The position numbers and the translations under genes were made by a program. From positions 682,001 through 746,000 of the forward strand of contig NZ_CP054931.1 in the NCBI RefSeq assembly GCF_013364355.1: a stretch of 64,000 nt of DNA, written 5' to 3'. The notes under the pieces were generated by a model. The model made no database searches, was not told the origin of the DNA, and was given only the letters and a program-made list of their open reading frames with translations. Positions 37,419-46,633 of this stretch are shown here, in pieces. The DNA is from Stenotrophomonas sp. NA06056. GTDB lineage: Bacteria; Pseudomonadota; Gammaproteobacteria; Xanthomonadales; Xanthomonadaceae. The first letter of the stretch is position 1. Every line of letters starts with the position of its first letter.

Positions 37419-38102
37419 TTACGGCGTCAGTGGTACCACCTGCTGGCCAATGAAGTTGCGCTTGCCATCGAAGTCATAGCCGATCTGCAGCTGGCCGACA
37501 TCCGGGCACGCATGGCAGTCGCGCAGTGGCGTGCGGTACAGCAGGCGGATACCACCGCCTTCCAGCGCTGTAGTACCCGCGGCCTGCGCCGGCGCGAACG
37601 GCGTGGCCTGCGGGTTCGCCTTGAGTACCTCCTGCACACCGGGATCGGCGCGCAGCGTGTCGTCCAACTGCACCGCATCCACGTCGATGCGCTTGCCGCC
37701 GGCATCGACCAGGCGCGTACCTTCATTGGTGTTGGCGCGGAACGGGTATTCGACGGTGGCCACGCCCAGGCCATCGTGTTCATGCCAGGCGGTCACGTAG
37801 GCCAGTTCGCCACCGCTGGACAACTGCTCGGCGGCAGTGACCGCATCGGCACTGGCCCCGCCGGCACGCATCGCATCGCGCAGGCAATCGCGGGTGGCCG
37901 CGCTGTCGCCTTGGCGGCAGCTGTTGAGGTCTCCATCCCAGACAACGGCCTCGCTCCAGCGCAGCTTGCCATCGCCGGCCGCCTTGTCGACGCTGGCGGC
38001 GTCATCCTTGGCCGGCGCGCTGCCGGGTTCAGGTGAGCGGCCTTGGCAGGCAGTGAGCAGGGCCAGGCCCAAGGCAGGCAACAACAGGCGGGAACAGCGC
38101 AT
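37419..38102 (-). CDS. Lipoprotein of unknown function
   Basis: 227 residues with a lipoprotein signal peptide ending LLTACQG (Cys18). ATG at 38100-38102 is preceded by GAGGTCCATGCC. The mature part has Cys pairs LNSCRQGDSAATRDCLRD and DCHACPDVGQ. Convergent with the kinase/DUF2867 pair. No family is recognised. Confidence 0.78.
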   Translation of the reverse strand: MRCSRLLLPALGLALLTACQGRSPEPGSAPAKDDAASVDKAAGDGKLRWSEAVVWDGDLNSCRQGDSAATRDCLRDAMRAGGASADAVTAAEQLSSGGELAYVTAWHEHDGLGVATVEYPFRANTNEGTRLVDAGGKRIDVDAVQLDDTLRADPGVQEVLKANPQATPFAPAQAAGTTALEGGGIRLLYRTPLRDCHACPDVGQLQIGYDFDGKRNFIGQQVVPLTP

Positions 38103-38209
38103 GGCATGGACCTCGTGCAGTGACCGGGGCGCCAGTATCGTCAACGTGCGGTGAACTCCGCGTCGGCGCGGCATACTAGCGGCTCATTGCATACGCTGGA
38201 GTGTGGAAC

Positions 38210-39028
38210 GTGGGCAGTCTGCAGGGAAAAACCCTTTTCATCACCGGTGCCTCGCGTGGCATCGGCCTGGCAATCGCGCTGCGCGCTGCGCGTGATGGTG
38301 CCAACGTCGCCATTGCCGCCAAGTCGTCGGTGCCCAATCCGAAGCTGCCGGGTACCATCCACAGTGCCGCCGAGGCGGTGACCGCAGCCGGTGGCCAGGG
38401 CCTGGCGCTGAAGTGCGACATCCGCGAGGAAGACCAGGTGCAGGCGGCGGTTGCCGCTACCGTGGACACCTTCGGTGGCATCGACATCCTGATCAACAAC
38501 GCCAGCGCCATCTGGCTGCGTGGCACCCTGGACACGCCGATGAAGCGCTTCGACCTGATGCAGCAGGTCAATTCGCGCGGCAGCTTCCTCTGCGCGCAGG
38601 CGTGCCTGCCGTACCTGCAGCAGGCGCCGAATCCGCACATCCTGACCCTCGCACCGCCGCCGAGCCTCGATCCCAAGTGGTGGGGCGCACACACCGGCTA
38701 CACGCTGGCGAAGATGGGCATGAGCTTTGTCACCCTCGGTCTGGCCGCCGAGTTCGGGCCGCAGGGCGTGGCGGTCAATGCGTTGTGGCCGCGCACCGTC
38801 ATTGCGACCGATGCGATCAACATGATTCCCGGTGTGGACATCGGCGGCTGTCGTACGCCGCAGATCATGGCCGATGCTGCGCATGCGGTGCTGGTGCGCG
38901 AGGCGGCCGGTTTCCACGGCCGTTTCCTGATCGATGATGAAGTGCTGGCCGAAGCCGGCGTGACCGATCTTTCCGGGTATGCGGTGGATGCGTCGCGTCC
39001 GTTGCTGCCGGATCTGTTCCTGGATTGA
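38210..39028 (+). CDS. SDR-family oxidoreductase (HSDL2-like)
   Basis: 272 residues, Rossmann fold. NAD(P) loop FITGASRGIGLAIALRAARD near the N-terminus, INNASAIWL, and the active-site stretch HTGYTLAKMG with the YxxxK catalytic pair. It resembles the hydroxysteroid dehydrogenase-like 2 group, which uses lipid-type substrates; the exact substrate is not known. GTG at 38210 is preferred over GTG 38201 because GGAG lies 8 nt before it. Confidence 0.85.
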   Translation: MGSLQGKTLFITGASRGIGLAIALRAARDGANVAIAAKSSVPNPKLPGTIHSAAEAVTAAGGQGLALKCDIREEDQVQAAVAATVDTFGGIDILINNASAIWLRGTLDTPMKRFDLMQQVNSRGSFLCAQACLPYLQQAPNPHILTLAPPPSLDPKWWGAHTGYTLAKMGMSFVTLGLAAEFGPQGVAVNALWPRTVIATDAINMIPGVDIGGCRTPQIMADAAHAVLVREAAGFHGRFLIDDEVLAEAGVTDLSGYAVDASRPLLPDLFLD

Positions 39029-39036
39029 GCCAGGCG

Positions 39037-39169
39037 CATCCACGCATGGCGTGGATCTACTGCTGTTCGGTGGGCTTCATCCACGCATGGCGTGGATCTA
39101 CTGCCGTTCGGTGGACTTCATCCACGCACGGCGTGGATCTGCTGAGGTCGTGCCGGCCGCTGGCCGGCA
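39037..39169. repeat. Three inverted SMAG palindromes and a headless fourth
   Basis: Copies at 39037-39060, 39079-39101 and 39119-39140 with a period of about 41 nt (spacer CTGTTCGGTGG-like), then GTGCCGGCC-GCT-GGCCGGCA at 39150-39169, ending 6 nt before the stop of the ion-channel gene. Confidence 0.87.
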
Positions 39170-39175
39170 TCGCCG

Positions 39176-40048
39176 TCAGTGGCTGAAGGTATCCGGCAGC
39201 GGTCCGCCACACTTGCGGCAGTGCCGCGCATCCGGTTCGTGGCCTTCCAGCCCGCAGTGCGGGCAGCCACGTGCATCGCGGCGCGCGGCAAGCTCGGCTT
39301 CACGCATGGTGCTGGCCAGTTCGGCGGTGTAGATGCCGGTCGGCACGGCGATGATGCTGTAACCGATCAGGATCAGCACCGAGGTGACGAAGCGGCCGAG
39401 CACGGTCTGCGGCACGATGTCGCCGAAGCCGACCGTGGCCATCGTCACCACGGCCCAGTACATGCTGCTGGGGATGCTGGTGAAGCCATGATTGGGGCCT
39501 TCGATCAGGTACATCAGCGCGCCGGCGATGATGGTGATGGTGATGACCGTGAACAGGAACACCAGCACCTTGCGCCGACTGCGCCACAACGACTCCATCA
39601 GCACACCGCTTTCTTCGACGTAGCGGGTCAGCTTGAGGATGCGGAACACGCGCAGGATGCGCAGCGCACGCACCACCAGCAGGCTCTGCGCGCCGGGAAT
39701 GAACAGCGACAGGTAGGTGGGCAGGATCGCCAGCACATCGATGATGCCCCAGATGCTCAGCGCGTAGCGCAGCGGCCGACGCACCACCGCCAGCCGCAGC
39801 AGGTATTCGGCGGTGAACAGGACGGTGAAGGTCCATTCCAGGATGTACAGGCCAGTAGACCAGCGCGCGTGCAGGTGCTGCACGCTGTCGATCATCACCA
39901 CGATGACGCTGGCGATGATCGCCACCACCAGGATCAGGTCGAAATTGCGCGAGGGCCGGCTGTCGTGGCGGTAGATGATGTCGAACCACTGGCGGCGCCA
40001 GCCGGTCTCGGTGGCGGGGTTCAGCTGGGGGGCGGAAAACGGTCGCAT
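39176..40048 (-). CDS. Voltage-gated-type potassium channel with C-terminal zinc ribbon
   Basis: 290 residues, six membrane helices. The pore filter TMATVGFGDIVPQ (about 202-214) is a canonical K+ filter. A helix with periodic Arg/Lys (RALRILRVFRILKLTRYV, about 127-144) is an S4-like voltage sensor. The cytosolic tail carries CPHCGLEGHEPDARHCRKCG (about 262-281), four Cys of a zinc ribbon. ATG at 40046-40048. The gene faces argD divergently. Confidence 0.9.
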   Translation of the reverse strand: MRPFSAPQLNPATETGWRRQWFDIIYRHDSRPSRNFDLILVVAIIASVIVVMIDSVQHLHARWSTGLYILEWTFTVLFTAEYLLRLAVVRRPLRYALSIWGIIDVLAILPTYLSLFIPGAQSLLVVRALRILRVFRILKLTRYVEESGVLMESLWRSRRKVLVFLFTVITITIIAGALMYLIEGPNHGFTSIPSSMYWAVVTMATVGFGDIVPQTVLGRFVTSVLILIGYSIIAVPTGIYTAELASTMREAELAARRDARGCPHCGLEGHEPDARHCRKCGGPLPDTFSH

Positions 40049-40111
40049 GCGTGCATTGTGCCGCACGGGTTCCGGCGCGAGAATGGGCATTCCTGAACCC
40101 TGCTGACTGCC

Positions 40112-41338
40112 ATGACCGCCGCCACCGATCCGCTGATCTCCCTGTCGCACTACTACCTGCCGGTGTACAAGCCCCGCCAGGTGGTGCTGGAGCGAGGCCA
40201 GGGCGCCCGCGTGTGGGACAGCCAGGGCCGTGAGTTCATCGACCTGGCCGCGGGCATCGCCGTGTGCGGCCTGGGCCACAACGACCCGGATCTGGTCGCC
40301 GCGCTGGTCGAACAGGCCGGCAAGCTGTGGCACACCAGCAACGTGTTCTACAGCGCACCGCCGCTGCACCTGGCCGAGGAGCTGGTGAAGGCCAGCCGCT
40401 TCGCCGAGCGCGTGTTCCTGTGCAACTCCGGTGCCGAAGCCAACGAAGTGGCGATCAAGATGGTCCGCAAGTGGGCCTCCAGCCAGGGCCGCCCCGCCGA
40501 CAAGCGCGTGATCATCACCTTCCGCGGCAGCTTCCACGGCCGCACCATGGGCGCAGTGACCGCCACCGCGCAGCCGAAGTACCAGGAAGGCTACGAGCCG
40601 CTGCCGGGGGGCTTCCGCTACATCGACTTCAACGATGAGGTGCAGCTGGAAACCGCGATGGCCGCCGGCGACGTGGCGGCGGTGATGCTGGAGCCGATCC
40701 AGGGCGAAGGCGGCGTGATGCCGGCCAAGTCCGGTTTCCTCAAGCGCGTGCGCGAGCTCTGCGACCAGCACAACGCACTGCTGGTGCTGGACGAGATCCA
40801 GGCCGGCATGGGCCGTACCGGTACGCTGTTCGCGCACTGGCAGGACGACGTGGTGCCGGACATGGTCACCCTGGCCAAGGCACTCGGCGGTGGCTTCCCG
40901 ATCGGCGCGATGCTGGCCGGCCCGAAGGTGGCCGAGACCATGCAGTTCGGTGCCCATGGCACAACCTTCGGCGGCAACCCGCTGGCCGCGGCGGTTGCCC
41001 GCGTGGCGTTGCGCAAGCTGGCTTCGGCCGAGATCGCGGCCAATGTCAGCCGCCAGTCGAAGGCGCTGCGCGACGGCTTCGCCCGCATCAATGACGAGTT
41101 CAAGGTGTTCAGCGAGGTGCGCGGTCGCGGCCTGATGCTGGGTGCCGTGCTCAGCAAAGAGTTCGCTGGCCAGGCGGGTGCGATCCTCGACCACGCCGCC
41201 GAACAGGGCTTGTTGACCCTGCAGGCGGGCCCGGACGTGCTGCGTTTCGTGCCGTCGCTGAACATCACCGACGAAGAAGTGGCCGAAGGCCTCAAGCGCC
41301 TGCGCGCGGCGATTGCCGCGTTCGTCGCCGCGCGCTGA
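40112..41338 (+). CDS. argD: Acetylornithine/succinylornithine aminotransferase family
   Basis: 408-residue class III PLP aminotransferase. SGAEANEVAIKMVRK (cofactor region), LVLDEIQAGMGRTG and the Schiff-base Lys in TLAKALGGGFP (about residue 255). The family covers ArgD, AstC and AruC; ArgD is most likely but the sequence does not decide between synthesis and breakdown of arginine. ATG at 40112 lies 63 nt from the divergent channel gene. No other arg genes are nearby. Confidence 0.9.
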   Translation: MTAATDPLISLSHYYLPVYKPRQVVLERGQGARVWDSQGREFIDLAAGIAVCGLGHNDPDLVAALVEQAGKLWHTSNVFYSAPPLHLAEELVKASRFAERVFLCNSGAEANEVAIKMVRKWASSQGRPADKRVIITFRGSFHGRTMGAVTATAQPKYQEGYEPLPGGFRYIDFNDEVQLETAMAAGDVAAVMLEPIQGEGGVMPAKSGFLKRVRELCDQHNALLVLDEIQAGMGRTGTLFAHWQDDVVPDMVTLAKALGGGFPIGAMLAGPKVAETMQFGAHGTTFGGNPLAAAVARVALRKLASAEIAANVSRQSKALRDGFARINDEFKVFSEVRGRGLMLGAVLSKEFAGQAGAILDHAAEQGLLTLQAGPDVLRFVPSLNITDEEVAEGLKRLRAAIAAFVAAR

Positions 41339-41366
41339 GTTCCGACCCTACTGCTGCGGAACCTCC

Positions 41367-41436
41367 GTAGAGCCGAGCCCATGCTCGGCTCATCGCGATG
41401 TCAGGCAACAGCAGCCGAGCATGGGCTCGGCTCTAC
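41367..41436. repeat. Perfect inverted SMAG dimer
   Basis: The 24-nt unit at 41367-41390 (GTAG + AGCCGAGC/GCTCGGCT) and its exact inverse at 41413-41436 are 22 nt apart. It lies between the convergent ends of argD and the HAD gene, where it may act as terminator. Confidence 0.9.
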
Positions 41437-41447
41437 AGAATTGCGGA

Positions 41448-42050
41448 TCACCGTACCGCGTAGCGCTTCAGTACCTTGCCCAGTCCGCGTCCGTCCTGCA
41501 CGGTTTCCGCGTGGAGGCCGGCTGCGCGCGCACCGCGCACGTTGGCGAACAGGTCATCGACGAACAGCGTGTGTCCCGGTGCCACGCTGAGGGCTGCGAG
41601 GGTCCGCAGGAACACCTCCGGCGCGGGTTTGCGCAGGCCAAAGTCCGCGCTGCAGAACACGCGCTCCTGCAGGGCAGGAAACAGCTCCGGCAGCAGCGTC
41701 GGCAGCGCCTGCACCATCAAGGCGCCGTTGTTGGTCAGCACTGCCATCGGCACCTGCAGGGCCTGCAGCCGTTGCAGCACCGGCAGTTGCGGGTGGCTGG
41801 CCGCGTGGCGTGCGGCAATCCAGGTCGGCAGCGTTACCGTTGTACCGAGCAGTTCGCCAAGCTGGGCCAGATAGCGCGCGCCATCGAGTACGCCGCTGTC
41901 GTGTGCCGCTTCGAGCCCACTTTCGTACAGCGCGGCCTGCACGTGCGCGGTCGGCACGTCCAGCGCCTGCGCCAGATGCAGTACGCGCTGCGCGCGCTGG
42001 TAGTGCACCAGTACGCCGTCGACATCGAGCAGGAGAAGATCGATCCGCAT
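41448..42050 (-). CDS. HAD-superfamily hydrolase (class IA)
   Basis: 200-residue HAD fold phosphatase: motif I LLDVDGVLV (nucleophile Asp), motif II LTNNGA, motif III Lys in FGLRKPAPEVF, motif IV FVDDLFANV. The substrate is unknown. The start MRIDLLLLDVDG at 42048-42050 places motif I at the usual distance. Convergent with argD. Confidence 0.9.
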   Translation of the reverse strand: MRIDLLLLDVDGVLVHYQRAQRVLHLAQALDVPTAHVQAALYESGLEAAHDSGVLDGARYLAQLGELLGTTVTLPTWIAARHAASHPQLPVLQRLQALQVPMAVLTNNGALMVQALPTLLPELFPALQERVFCSADFGLRKPAPEVFLRTLAALSVAPGHTLFVDDLFANVRGARAAGLHAETVQDGRGLGKVLKRYAVR

Positions 42051-42169
42051 CGGTCGAGCATGCCATTGCCGCATCCCAGCGCAAACCCTGGACCATGACT
42101 GCGACACACGGTCGCAGCCGGGCCAGCAGGCTGCTGCCTAGAATGGCCATCGAACCCGCAGGAGACGGA

Positions 42170-42622
42170 ATGATGAAGGCTTGGATGGTAGCGGTGGGAC
42201 TGGGCGCGTTGATGCTGGCGCCGTCGGCGATGGCGCGCGTATGTGCGGTGAGCATCGACAGCACCGACCAGATGAGTTTCAGCAGCCGCGAGATCAAGGT
42301 GGCTGCCGATTGCAGCGACGTCGACCTGACCCTGCGCCACACCGGCAGGCTGGCCGCCACCGCGATGGGCCACAACTGGGTGCTGACCCGCAGCGCCGAC
42401 TACCAGCCGGTGGCGATGGCGGGCATGCGCATGACCTTGGCCGACAGCTACCTGCCGAAGGCCGACAAACGCGTGCTGGCGCACACCAGAGTGATCGGTG
42501 GTGGCGAGACCACCCGCGTGCGTTTTTCCACGAAGGGCCTGCAGAAGGGCGGCGATTACACCTTCTTCTGCTCGTTCCCCGGCCACTTCGCGATGATGAA
42601 GGGCAAGTTCGTTTTCGGTTGA
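42170..42622 (+). CDS. azu: Azurin (periplasmic blue copper protein)
   Basis: 150 residues with signal peptide. Copper ligands of azurins are present: His in GHNWVL, Cys and His in FFCSFPGHFAMMKG, and the axial Met in AMMKG. Start ATG 42170 (or the adjacent 42173) follows AGGAGACGGA. It acts as a small electron carrier in the periplasm, proposed elsewhere for denitrification or oxidative stress. It stands alone. Confidence 0.93.
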   Translation: MMKAWMVAVGLGALMLAPSAMARVCAVSIDSTDQMSFSSREIKVAADCSDVDLTLRHTGRLAATAMGHNWVLTRSADYQPVAMAGMRMTLADSYLPKADKRVLAHTRVIGGGETTRVRFSTKGLQKGGDYTFFCSFPGHFAMMKGKFVFG

Positions 42623-42628
42623 GTACGG

Positions 42629-42689
42629 GCAGCCACGCATGGCGTGGCTCTACTTCCCGTTCAGTAGATCCACGCCATGCGTGGATGAA
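42629..42689. repeat. Two SMAG palindromes, tail to tail
   Basis: 42629-42653 (inverted, stem GCCACGC/GCGTGGC) and 42664-42689 (direct GTAGATCC type), between the convergent azurin and hemL genes. Confidence 0.85.
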
Positions 42690-42725
42690 AGTGCCGACCA
42701 AGGTCGCCACCTACCAGGCCGAGGC

Positions 42726-44015
42726 TCAGCCCTTGGCCGCCTTGAACGCCACGCGCGCCGCTGCCAGCGTGGCCTCGATCACCGCATCATCGTGTGCGCT
42801 GGACAGGAAACCGGCTTCGTACGCCGACGGTGCCAGGAACACGCCCTGGCCCAGCATCGCGTGGAAGAAGCGGTTGAATGCCGGGATGTCGCAGGCCGTG
42901 GCCTGGGCGTAGGTCTCCACCTTTTCGCTGGTGAAGAACAGCCCGAACATCGCGCCGACCTGCGTGGTGGTTACCGCCACGCCAGCGTCGGCGGCAGCGG
43001 CTTCCAGGCCTGCGCACAGGCGTGCGGCACGCGCGCTCAGGTCGTCGTGGAAACCCGGCTGCTGGATCAGCTCCAGCATGGCCAAGCCGGCGGCCATCGC
43101 CACCGGATTACCGCTCAGCGTACCGGCCTGGTAGATCGGGCCGGCCGGGGCGATCTGCTGCATCAGCTCGCGGCGCCCGCCATAGGCACCCACCGGCATG
43201 CCACCGCCGATGATCTTGCCGAAGGTGGTCAGGTCCGGGGTGATGCCGTAGTGCGCCTGCGCACCGCCCAGGGCAACGCGGAAACCAGTCATCACTTCGT
43301 CGAAGATCAGCAGGGCACCGTGCTGCGTGCACAGCGCGCGCAGGTGCTGCAGGTAGCCTTCGCGCGGCGGAATGCAGTTGGCGTTGCCCACCACCGGTTC
43401 GATGATCAGACCGGCGATCTCGCTGCCGCGAGCCTCGAACAGTGCGGTGGCGGCTTCGAAGTCGTTGTAGGGCAGGGTCAGGGTCAGTTCGCTCAGGCCG
43501 GCCGGCACGCCGGGCGAGGTCGGCACGCCCAGGGTCAACATGCCGCTGCCGGCCTTGACCAGGAACGAGTCGCCGTGGCCGTGGTAGCAGCCTTCGAACT
43601 TGACGATGCAGTTGCGGCCGGTGGCACCGCGTGCCAGGCGGATGGCCGACAGGGTGGCCTCGGTGCCGGAGTTGACCATGCGCACCATCTCGCACGACGG
43701 CACCAGGCGGGTGATGGTCTCGGCCATGGTCACTTCCGCTGCGCACGGCGCACCGAACGACAGGCCGTTGTCGATCGCCTTCTTCACTGCCTGGCGCACG
43801 GCGGTGTGGTTATGGCCGACGATCATCGGGCCCCACGAACCCACGTAGTCGATGTAGCGGTTGCCGTCGACGTCGTACAGATAGGCACCGTCGGCGCGCT
43901 CGACGAAGAAGGGTTCGCCGCCAACCGACTTGAACGCGCGCACCGGTGAGTTGACGCCGCCAGGCAGCAATTCCTGGGCGCGGGAGAACAGGGCGTGGGA
44001 CTGGTCGTGGTTCAT
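42726..44015 (-). CDS. hemL: Glutamate-1-semialdehyde 2,1-aminomutase
   Basis: 429-residue class III PLP enzyme making 5-aminolevulinate, the first committed porphyrin precursor in the C5 pathway. Active-site Lys in [30 protein letters not shown] and the N-terminal [10 protein letters not shown] and SWGPMIVGH are HemL signatures. It is followed upstream in the operon direction by thiE, whose stop is 15 nt before its ATG, so the two are co-transcribed (thiE first). Confidence 0.96.
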   Translation of the reverse strand: MNHDQSHALFSRAQELLPGGVNSPVRAFKSVGGEPFFVERADGAYLYDVDGNRYIDYVGSWGPMIVGHNHTAVRQAVKKAIDNGLSFGAPCAAEVTMAETITRLVPSCEMVRMVNSGTEATLSAIRLARGATGRNCIVKFEGCYHGHGDSFLVKAGSGMLTLGVPTSPGVPAGLSELTLTLPYNDFEAATALFEARGSEIAGLIIEPVVGNANCIPPREGYLQHLRALCTQHGALLIFDEVMTGFRVALGGAQAHYGITPDLTTFGKIIGGGMPVGAYGGRRELMQQIAPAGPIYQAGTLSGNPVAMAAGLAMLELIQQPGFHDDLSARAARLCAGLEAAAADAGVAVTTTQVGAMFGLFFTSEKVETYAQATACDIPAFNRFFHAMLGQGVFLAPSAYEAGFLSSAHDDAVIEATLAAARVAFKAAKG

Positions 44016-44030
44016 GGGGTTTCCTGGGGA

Positions 44031-44666
44031 TTACTGCGGCGTATCGAATCGGGCGAGGTAGGCACGCTGGGTCGCGACCGGGTCCGGCGCGGCGTAGATG
44101 CCGCTGACCACGGCCAGCAGATCGGCGCCGGCGTCGATGATGGGACCGACATTGTCCGGGCTCAGGCCACCGATCGCCACCCGCGGCACGCCCAGTGCGG
44201 CGCTTTGCCGCAGCAGGTCGACGTCGGCGCGGCTGCTGGTGACCTTGGTGGTGGTGGGGAAGAACGCGCCGAAGGCCACGTAGCTGGCGCCGGCAGCCAC
44301 CGCACGCTCGGCGTTGGCCAGCTGGTCGTAGCAGGAGGCGCCGATGATGGCGTCGGCGCCGAGCAGCGCGCGTGCAGCGCCGATGTCACCGTCGGTGCCG
44401 CCCAGGTGCACGCCGGATGCGCCGATGGCCTGGGCAAGCGCAGGGTCGTCGTTGATGATCAGCGGCACGCCATGGGCGGCGCACAGAGCCTGCAGGGCCG
44501 TGGCCTGTTCATGCCGCAGCGCATCGCTGGCGGTCTTGTTGCGGTACTGCAGCCAGGTGGCACCGGCGGCCAGCAGAGGCGCGGTGCGCGCCAGCAGGCG
44601 GGCGGTATCGGGTTCATCCGGGGTGATCAGGTAGACGCCGCGGGGCGCCGGGGAAGCAGAAGTCAT
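44031..44666 (-). CDS. thiE: Thiamine-phosphate synthase
   Basis: 211-residue TIM-barrel enzyme joining the pyrimidine and thiazole moieties. [31 protein letters not shown] (variant of the usual SxHT), [12 protein letters not shown] and [10 protein letters not shown] are family motifs. No TPP riboswitch is visible upstream, unlike thiC. Coupled to hemL; divergent from rubredoxin with a gap of 67 nt. Confidence 0.93.
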   Translation of the reverse strand: MTSASPAPRGVYLITPDEPDTARLLARTAPLLAAGATWLQYRNKTASDALRHEQATALQALCAAHGVPLIINDDPALAQAIGASGVHLGGTDGDIGAARALLGADAIIGASCYDQLANAERAVAAGASYVAFGAFFPTTTKVTSSRADVDLLRQSAALGVPRVAIGGLSPDNVGPIIDAGADLLAVVSGIYAAPDPVATQRAYLARFDTPQ

Positions 44667-44733
44667 CGATGGCTACCGGTGGGTGGACCGCGATGGGACA
44701 ATGGCGGCCCGTGAATCCAGCCCTGATTATCCG

Positions 44734-44925
44734 ATGAGCGAAGCCACCCCCACCACCCTGCGTACCTGGATGTGCGTGGTCTGCGGATTCCTGTACCGCG
44801 AAGCGGAGGGGCTGCCGGAAGAGGGCATCGCTCCAGGAACGCGCTGGGAAGACATTCCCGAGACCTGGACGTGCCCGGATTGCGGCGTGACCAAGGACGA
44901 TTTCGAGATGGTCGAGATCGACTGA
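44734..44925 (+). CDS. rubA: Rubredoxin
   Basis: 63-residue iron protein: [13 protein letters not shown] and [12 protein letters not shown] give the four Cys (two CXXCG knuckles) binding one Fe. ATG at 44734 is used because the next upstream start would add an unrelated polar stretch. It acts as an electron carrier; its reductase partner is not in the window. Confidence 0.95.
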   Translation: MSEATPTTLRTWMCVVCGFLYREAEGLPEEGIAPGTRWEDIPETWTCPDCGVTKDDFEMVEID

Positions 44926-44971
44926 GGGAGGGTCCGCCAGGCCCTCCTGTGGGTGTGGACCGTTGGGGTGG

Positions 44972-44992
44972 GTGCGGACCGTTGGTCCGCAC
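44972..44992. repeat. GTGCGGACC palindrome
   Basis: GTGCGGACC-GTT-GGTCCGCAC, 10 nt from the stop of the SirB1-like gene; same type as at 22282. Confidence 0.7.
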
Positions 44993-45001
44993 ACCTGTAA
45001 A

Positions 45002-45847
45002 TCAATGCAGCCGCGGCACCGGTCCGCCGAGGTCGATCAGCTTCTCGCGCAGCCATTGCGCGTCGCTGGCCTCGGGGTTGCGCTTCAGGTACAGGCCCAG
45101 GTCGTGGCGGGCCCCGGCCAGATAGTCCAGCTGCAGATAGGCCAGGCCGCGATCACGCAGGGCATCGTCCTGTTCGGGGGCAAGCTTGAGCAGGCGGTCG
45201 GCACTGCGCGCCGCACGATCCCACTCGCTGGCCTCGGCATACACCCCATGCAGGTTGCGCAGCATGCGGATCAGGATCGCGCGGCTCGGTGCAGGGTCGA
45301 GGATCTGCGCCAGTACCTGGTCGTCGGGCATCTGCCCGCCCAGGTGCGACTTGGCGCGTTCGCGCAGCTCGTCAACGTCCAGCGGGCGGCCGCCATTGAA
45401 CGGGTCCATCACCAGTACGCCATCGTCGACCGGCAGGCGCACCAGGAAATGACCGGGAAATGACACGCCGTCCAGCGGAATGCCCAGCCGTCGCGCCACT
45501 TCCATCTGCACCAGCGCCAGCGAGATCGGATTGCCCAACCGGCGCTCGAAGACCTGGTTGAGGTAGCTGTTGCGCGGGTCGTAGTACTCCTGGTGGTCGC
45601 CGCTGTAGCCCAGCTCATCGAACAGGTGCCGGTTGATGGCCGCCATCTTCAGCGGGCTGTGCTCGATGCTGTCCACCTCGGCGCGCAGGTGCTCGACGTG
45701 GCTCTGGACCAGCGCATCGTAGGTCGATGGCTGCAGATCGGGATATTCATCGCGCGCGATCAGCAGCGCGGTCGGCAGCAGTGGCAGCGCCTCGTCGTCG
45801 AAGTCGGCCAGTGCATCCCAGTCGGGGAGTGTGATCCGGTCCTGCAT
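45002..45847 (-). CDS. SirB1-family transglutaminase-like protein with TPR region
   Basis: 281 residues. The SirB1/transglutaminase-like core has YYDPRNSYLNQVFERRLGNP, PISLALVQMEVARRLGIPLD, GVSFPGHFLVRL and MDPFNGGRPL. The usual catalytic Cys of transglutaminases is absent, as often in this family. A C-terminal helical-repeat part (LKLAPEQDDALRDRGLAYLQ) resembles TPRs. ATG at 45845-45847 is preferred over the GTG two codons upstream. The role is not established. Confidence 0.85.
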   Translation of the reverse strand: MQDRITLPDWDALADFDDEALPLLPTALLIARDEYPDLQPSTYDALVQSHVEHLRAEVDSIEHSPLKMAAINRHLFDELGYSGDHQEYYDPRNSYLNQVFERRLGNPISLALVQMEVARRLGIPLDGVSFPGHFLVRLPVDDGVLVMDPFNGGRPLDVDELRERAKSHLGGQMPDDQVLAQILDPAPSRAILIRMLRNLHGVYAEASEWDRAARSADRLLKLAPEQDDALRDRGLAYLQLDYLAGARHDLGLYLKRNPEASDAQWLREKLIDLGGPVPRLH

Positions 45848-45918
45848 GTCCACAGACTGGCGGCAATCGTGGGCGGATTCAAGCAGTGTGGCGTGAATTC
45901 GTCACGTCATCGTCCTTC

Positions 45919-45963
45919 CATCCACGCATGGCGTGGATCTACCGTGTCGACCAAGGTCGACAC
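45919..45963. repeat. SMAG palindrome and GTGTCGACC hairpin
   Basis: 45919-45942 is an inverted ATCCACGC SMAG; 45944-45963 is GTGTCGACC-AA-GGTCGACAC. A short linker CCACCAACAGCAGC joins it to dyad copy C. Confidence 0.85.
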
Positions 45964-45983
45964 CCACCAACAGCAGCGGGAAA

Positions 45984-46094
45984 CTGTCAGGGGTGGGGCG
46001 GTGTGGGCTTGCAGGGCCGCAGGCGCCATGGATGGCGCCTACGAGCCCCCAGGGATGGGTTTACGGCGTGTCCTGCAAGCCCACACCGCCCCGC
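45984..46094 (+). repeat. Long three-way-junction dyad, copy C
   Basis: Outer arms pair over about 24 bp (45990-46014 with 46071-46094). Hairpin 1 has stem AGGCGCC/GGCGCCT with loop ATGGAT (46028-46033). Hairpin 2 has CCC/GGG with loop AGGGAT (46051-46056) and a bulge TTTAC. Tail CTGTCAG is at the left. Confidence 0.88.
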
Positions 46095-46165
46095 CATCCC
46101 TCGGTCGCCCAGATGTTGCATTTGATGTTGATTCGGCGGGCCCCGGGCGCAGCCCGGCCGAACCT

Positions 46166-46612
46166 TTACTTCTCGATACCCGGGCCGAAGGTCAGCTCGG
46201 TGCCATCCTTCAGCTTGAGCTTCTCCGCCTGCCCGGCGTTGAGCTCCAGCACGAAGCGCGCCGGGCCACCGCTGGGGTAGGGCGGGCACATGTCGCCGGC
46301 CGAGCACGGCGGCACGTCGCGCTGCTGGCTCACCAGCTTGCGCTCGCTGTCGAAATACAGGATGTCCAGCGCGATCTTGGTGTTCTTCATCCAGTACGCC
46401 TGCATTTCCTCGCGGTCATGCACGAACAGCATGCCGTGGTCCTCGGGCATCTGGTCGCGGAACATCAACCCGCGTGCACGGGTTTCATCGTTGGTGGCCA
46501 GTTCAACGTCATAGCGGGCGCCGCCCAGTTCCACCCAGTGGCGGGCGGCATCGGTGGCGCAGCCGGTCAGGGCCAGCAGCGGGAGCATCAGCAGTGAGCG
46601 CAGCAACGACAT
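46166..46612 (-). CDS. DUF192 lipoprotein
   Basis: 148 residues with lipobox LALTGCATD (Cys18). The DUF192 core has VELATNDETRARGLMFRDQM, MPEDHGMLFVHD, AYWMKNTKIALDILYFD and FVLELNAGQAEKL. The family is common in periplasm-facing lipoproteins with unknown role. ATG at 46610-46612. Confidence 0.88.
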   Translation of the reverse strand: MSLLRSLLMLPLLALTGCATDAARHWVELGGARYDVELATNDETRARGLMFRDQMPEDHGMLFVHDREEMQAYWMKNTKIALDILYFDSERKLVSQQRDVPPCSAGDMCPPYPSGGPARFVLELNAGQAEKLKLKDGTELTFGPGIEK

Positions 46613-46633
46613 CGTCAGGGTCCTTCGAAAGGG

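Larger units (their letters stand above)
45854..46165. other. Repeat-rich intergenic region
   Basis: 312 bp between two minus-strand genes. Contains a SMAG (45919-45942), a GTGTCGACC hairpin (45944-45963) and three-way-junction dyad copy C. No gene. Confidence 0.8.
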
